Below, in pieces: positions 60,990 to 64,000 of a DNA stretch of 64,000 bases. Under the pieces are notes generated by a model. That model was given only the letters and a program-made list of their open reading frames with translations. It was not told the DNA's origin and did not search any database. The stretch comes from Pseudonocardia acidicola. GTDB taxonomy: Bacteria > Actinomycetota > Actinomycetes > Mycobacteriales > Pseudonocardiaceae. Within the stretch, counting starts at the first letter, position 1; the number at the start of each line of letters is the position of its first letter. Location of the stretch: assembly GCF_012911935.1 (NCBI RefSeq), contig NZ_JAAXLA010000021.1:1-64000 (forward strand). Reading direction: 5' to 3'. The position numbers and the translations under genes were made by a program.

Positions 60990-61607
60990 TCAGCCCGGCC
61001 GGACCAGCGTCACGACCCGGACCAGCGACGGCGTGCGCGGCGTCGAGCCGAAGCCGAACCGGACCGGCGGCGAGACCGGGGCCAGCGGGCCCTGGTCCGC
61101 GCCCTCCCAGCGCACGGCGGCCGAGCGCACCCGGTGCAGATCCAGCGCGGCGTAGAACTCGCTGCGCCCGCCACCGGCGCTGCCGCGGGTGCGCACTCCG
61201 GGCAGCACGGCGCGGGCGACCACGTCGATGCCGGTGACCCACCACCGGGCGGTGGCCAGCGGGCGGGGGACCAGGCGCAGCAACCGTCCCAACGGCGGCC
61301 GCACGTCGGCGCGGAAGGTGAGGTCGAGCAGGTCGGCGCTCACCCGCCAGTGCGGCCCGTCCACGGTCGCCACGACATCACCGACCCGCACCTCGTCGAA
61401 CCGGTAGGTACCCGCGACGAAGTCGGCGACGTCCTGGTCCGGGGCGAGCAGCACGCGGTGCCCGTCGGGCTGTTCGAGCATGACGTCGGTGAACGTGCCG
61501 AACGGCGAGTGCGGCCAGTGCCCGACGACCACCCGCAGCCCGGCGGCGGTGCCCAGACCGGCGATCCAGCCGTCGAACCGGCCCACGGCGCGCGGCATCT
61601 CCAGCAC
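60990..61607 (-). CDS. Conserved hypothetical protein of unknown function
   Basis: An unrecognised 205-residue soluble protein. VVVGHWPHSPFGTFTDVMLE with HRVLLAPDQDVADFVAGTYR and VRVGDVVATVDGPHWRVSAD suggest an all-beta first half. A central Arg/Leu-rich segment PPLGRLLRLVPRPLATARWW follows. GTG 61607 has GGGGAGG 6 nt upstream. It is the first gene of a two-gene operon with the MSMEG_6728-family protein and diverges from an MFS gene. Confidence 0.7.
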   Translation of the reverse strand: MLEMPRAVGRFDGWIAGLGTAAGLRVVVGHWPHSPFGTFTDVMLEQPDGHRVLLAPDQDVADFVAGTYRFDEVRVGDVVATVDGPHWRVSADLLDLTFRADVRPPLGRLLRLVPRPLATARWWVTGIDVVARAVLPGVRTRGSAGGGRSEFYAALDLHRVRSAAVRWEGADQGPLAPVSPPVRFGFGSTPRTPSLVRVVTLVRPG

Positions 61608-61729
61608 GAATCCTCCCCAGCGGCCCTGCGGGCGGGGCCGCCCGGCCCACCCGTACTACCCACCGTGCACCACGTTCCACTCCCGGTTTCGCGGTGGCGT
61701 GCCGCCGATTCCCCAGCGAGACTGCGACG

Positions 61730-62956
61730 ATGGGTGACGCGGCGACGGGGCCGGTGCGGCCCGCCGTGCTACGGCCCGGCGGGCTGCGGCGGGTGCTGGT
61801 CGTCCTGTGCGTCACCGAGGTCGTCAGCTGGGGGGTCCTCTACTACGCGTTCCCGGTGCTCACACCGTCCATCGCCGCCGACACCGGCTGGTCGCCGAGC
61901 GCGTTGACCGCGGCGTTCTCCGCCGCGCTGGTGGTGGCCGGGCTGGTGGGCATCCCGGTCGGGCGCGCCCTCGACCGCCGGGGCCCGCGCGCGGTGATGA
62001 CGGCGGGCTCGCTGCTCGCCGTGCCCGCGGTGCTCGGGATCGCCACCGCACGCTCGGTGTGGTGGTTCCTCGGCGCCTGGCTGCTGGCCGGGGTGGCCAT
62101 GGCCGGTGTGCTCTACCAGCCGGCGTTCGCGGCGCTGACCCGCTGGTGGGCCCCCCGTCAGGTCGTTGCGTTGACCGGGCTGACGCTGGTCGCCGGGCTG
62201 TCCAGCACGGTGTTCGCGCCGCTCACGGCCGCGCTGATCGCACGGCTGGACTGGCGGGCGACCTACCTCGTGCTGGCCGTCGTGCTCGCGGTGCTCACGA
62301 TCCCGCTGCATCTGTTCGGGCTGCGCGGGCCGTGGCCGCCCGTCGCCACCGACCACCCGTACGCCCACCTCGACGGGCCGGGTTCGGTCGCGCGCAGCCG
62401 CCCCTTCGTCCTGCTCACGGTGGCGATGACCCTCGCCGCGTTCGCCGTCTACGCGGTGCTGATCAACCTGGTGCCGCTGCTGCTCGGCCGCGGGCTCGAC
62501 ATCGGTGTCGCGGCGCTGGCCCTGGGCCTGGGTGGCGTGGGCCAGGTCGCCGGCCGGCTGTTCTACGGACGGTTGGCCGACGGCACCACCGTCCGGGCCC
62601 GCACCGGGCTGATCATCGGGGGGTGCGCGGCCACCACCGGGCTGCTGGCCGTCGTCCCGGGCCCGGCGGCGCTGCTCGTGATCATCTCGATCGTGGTCGG
62701 CTCCGCGCGCGGCGTCTTCACGCTGTTGCAGGCGACCGCGGTCAGCGAGCGGTGGGGCGCGGCCCACTACGGGCGGCTCAACGGGCTGCTGGGCGCCCCG
62801 GGGATGCTGGCGACCGCGATCGCGCCGTGGGCCGGCTCCGCGCTGGCCGCCGGGCTGGGCGGGTATCCGGCGGTGTTCGTCCTGCTCGCGGGTGTCGCGG
62901 CGGTCGCTGCCCTGCTCGCCGTGACCGGTGCCACCCCGCACCGGGCCGGGGGCTGA
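61730..62956 (+). CDS. MFS transporter
   Basis: A 408-residue, 12-helix major facilitator protein. TM1 region VTEVVSWGVLYYAFPVLTPS, loop PVGRALDRRGPRAVM, and the second-half loop FYGRLADGTTVRARTGL are characteristic. It resembles the monocarboxylate/oxalate-formate-like branch, but the substrate is unknown. ATG 61730 is the first start that gives a normal N-terminus; an upstream in-frame start at 61694 has no leader. It diverges from the hypothetical-protein operon. Confidence 0.85.
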   Translation: MGDAATGPVRPAVLRPGGLRRVLVVLCVTEVVSWGVLYYAFPVLTPSIAADTGWSPSALTAAFSAALVVAGLVGIPVGRALDRRGPRAVMTAGSLLAVPAVLGIATARSVWWFLGAWLLAGVAMAGVLYQPAFAALTRWWAPRQVVALTGLTLVAGLSSTVFAPLTAALIARLDWRATYLVLAVVLAVLTIPLHLFGLRGPWPPVATDHPYAHLDGPGSVARSRPFVLLTVAMTLAAFAVYAVLINLVPLLLGRGLDIGVAALALGLGGVGQVAGRLFYGRLADGTTVRARTGLIIGGCAATTGLLAVVPGPAALLVIISIVVGSARGVFTLLQATAVSERWGAAHYGRLNGLLGAPGMLATAIAPWAGSALAAGLGGYPAVFVLLAGVAAVAALLAVTGATPHRAGG

Positions 62957-62980
62957 CTGAGCCCTCGGCCAACGGGCCTG

Positions 62981-63745
62981 CTACAACGCCAGCGCCGCCT
63001 GCGCGGCCAACCGGAACAGGCCTTCGCGGGCCTGCCGCGCCGTCGTCCAGCCGCGGTGCTCCCACGCCTCGCCGGCCAGCGAGTCGGCGGCCAGCAGCAG
63101 CTGCGCGAACCGCACGCCGCGGTAGCGGGCCACCGCGATGAACGCCGACGCCTCCATCTCCACCACCAGACAACCCTCGGCCCGGCGCCGGTCCACCCGG
63201 GCGCGCGTCTCGCGGTAGATCGCGTCGGTGGTCCACGACCGGCCGACGACGTAGGGCACCCCGGCCTCGTCGAGCGTGCAGCGCAGGACGGCGACGCCGT
63301 GCGGGTCGGCGTCGATCACCCGCCCCGGCGGCAGGTAGTGGAACGAGGTGCCCTCGTCGCGGATGGCGCTGTCGACCACCACGGCGTGCCCGAGCACCAG
63401 CTCCGGGACCAGGGTGCCGGCGCCGCCCACGGCCACCAGCTTGCGGGCACCCATCGCGATGAGCTCCTCGAGGAACATCACCGACAGCGGGGCGCCGATC
63501 CCGGGATGCAGCACCGCCAGCCGGCGGCCGTCGACCGCGGTCTCCCACACGGGCGTCGAACCGCGTTCCGACGACAGCCGGGCGATCCGCCGCGCCCCGG
63601 CCCCCACCGCGTCGACCACCTCGGGGAAGAAACACAGCACCGCGGTGTCGGGCATGTCGACGGGCCTGACGACGAGATGCGGCTCGATCACGCCGCGCTG
63701 GTCCAGGTCGTCCTCGAGCAGGGGGAGATCCACGCCGGGGATCAT
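62981..63745 (-). CDS. Nucleoside phosphorylase (uridine phosphorylase-like)
   Basis: A 254-residue member of the PNP/UDP phosphorylase family. VLHPGIGAPLSVMFLEELIA is the substrate/phosphate segment, KLVAVGGAGTLVPELVLGHA the glycine-rich turn, and VVEMEASAFIAVARYRGVRF the nucleoside-binding Glu-Met-Glu motif. It would split nucleosides with phosphate in purine/pyrimidine salvage; the base preference is not clear. ATG 63745 begins MIPGVDLP. It is convergent with the MFS gene and reads away from parS. Confidence 0.88.
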   Translation of the reverse strand: MIPGVDLPLLEDDLDQRGVIEPHLVVRPVDMPDTAVLCFFPEVVDAVGAGARRIARLSSERGSTPVWETAVDGRRLAVLHPGIGAPLSVMFLEELIAMGARKLVAVGGAGTLVPELVLGHAVVVDSAIRDEGTSFHYLPPGRVIDADPHGVAVLRCTLDEAGVPYVVGRSWTTDAIYRETRARVDRRRAEGCLVVEMEASAFIAVARYRGVRFAQLLLAADSLAGEAWEHRGWTTARQAREGLFRLAAQAALAL

Positions 63746-63777
63746 CCCGCAGGCCCGGCCGGCGCCTCACCCGGACG

Positions 63778-63793
63778 TGTTTCACGTGGAACA
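63778..63793. other. parS, ParB-binding centromere-like site
   Basis: TGTTTCACGTGGAACA is exactly the reverse complement of the Bacillus subtilis parS sequence TGTTCCACGTGAAACA and keeps the TTTCACGTGRAA core used by actinobacterial ParB proteins. It lies between two genes, 32 bp before the nucleoside phosphorylase start. It would load ParB for chromosome segregation. Confidence 0.85.
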
Positions 63794-63831
63794 ACGCGCG
63801 CCGCGGGCCCATGCGCCCACGGTCGGGCCCG

Positions 63832-64000
63832 ATGGCCGAGGGGGACGGCATCGCCCGGCTCGCGGCCCGGCTGGACGCCCGGCTGGCCGGGGCCCGGATC
63901 CCGCACGGCGACTTCCGCCGGCCCGGTGGGCCTCGGTCGACCTCGCCGGGCAGCGGATGAGGGAGCGGCGCCCGCGCGGCGCGCATCTGCTGCGGCACGC
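63832..64000 (+). pseudogene. Frameshifted Fpg/Nei-type DNA glycosylase start, cut by window end
   Basis: ATG 63832 opens MAEGDGIARLAARLDARLAG then ARIPHGDFRRPGG, which matches the N-terminus of Fpg/Nei glycosylases (MPEGDxVxRxAxxLxxxLxG...DFR.P). The frame stops at 63958-63960. Reading continues in another frame from about 63925 as RWASVDLAGQRMRERRPRGA and HLLRH, the expected next family segment, so one base is missing near 63921-63926. The catalytic Pro2 is Ala here. Two defects point to a decayed gene; a sequencing error could explain only the frameshift. Confidence 0.6.

Overview
The window reads as chromosomal DNA of a very GC-rich actinobacterium. A mycothiol-type maleylpyruvate isomerase, F420-type luciferase-like oxidoreductases, a mycobacterial-type PbpA, many GTG starts with 4-nt GTGA/ATGA overlaps, and repeated leaderless starts (TANNNT box 6-7 nt before ATG/GTG) all fit. 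The gene mix suggests Pseudonocardiaceae, perhaps Pseudonocardia, but that is an inference. No rRNA, tRNA, IS element, prophage or CRISPR array was seen. A 16-bp ParB site (parS) at 63778-63793 suggests that the right end lies in the origin-proximal half of a chromosome.

Layout. 1-12.5 kb is mixed housekeeping: a CopD/CtaG membrane protein, asnB, a secreted alpha/beta hydrolase, a MarR-MFS pair with a palindromic operator, a second MFS, a YihY/BrkB protein and a PbpA-type transpeptidase. 12.7-18.5 kb holds the most unusual locus. It has an aliphatic-amidase homologue whose catalytic Lys appears to be Arg, two tubulin/FtsZ-like GTPase paralogues (one with a His-rich N-terminus), three paralogous ~100-residue proteins, and a small protein with a sigma-factor region-4-like helix-turn-helix. 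I do not know a described function for this set.

18.5-33 kb carries a PQQ-propeller lipoprotein, an FAD reductase, and a salicylate degradation cluster. The cluster has a PaaX-family regulator, gentisate dioxygenase, fumarylpyruvate hydrolase, a salicylyl-CoA 5-hydroxylase-like flavoprotein, an ADP-forming-type CoA ligase, an aryl-AMP ligase, maleylpyruvate isomerase, an MHS transporter and an ornithine cyclodeaminase-like protein. Salicylate would be activated to the CoA thioester, 5-hydroxylated, opened as gentisate and split to fumarate and pyruvate.

33-45.5 kb begins with decayed genes (truncated HAD, LLM remnant) around a flippase-like membrane protein. The phenylacetate (paa) catabolon follows: paaK and paaZ leftward; an enoyl-CoA isomerase/hydratase and a TetR regulator rightward; then paaABCDE. 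Three similar ACCGA...TTCGGT palindromes lie at the operon starts. A proline/alanine-rich membrane protein with 18-bp tandem repeats sits between the two paa blocks.

45.5-64 kb contains a 2-hydroxyacid dehydrogenase, an F420 LLM enzyme, a NarL-type two-component pair, a polytopic membrane protein, a cytochrome b-molybdopterin oxidoreductase divergent from an OmpR-type two-component system, and a sugar-nucleotide/glycosyltransferase group. Next comes a three-domain adenylation-carrier-acyltransferase fusion with an iron-box-like promoter site, then an MSMEG_6728-family protein, an MFS, a nucleoside phosphorylase, parS and a frameshifted Fpg/Nei glycosylase start cut by the window edge.
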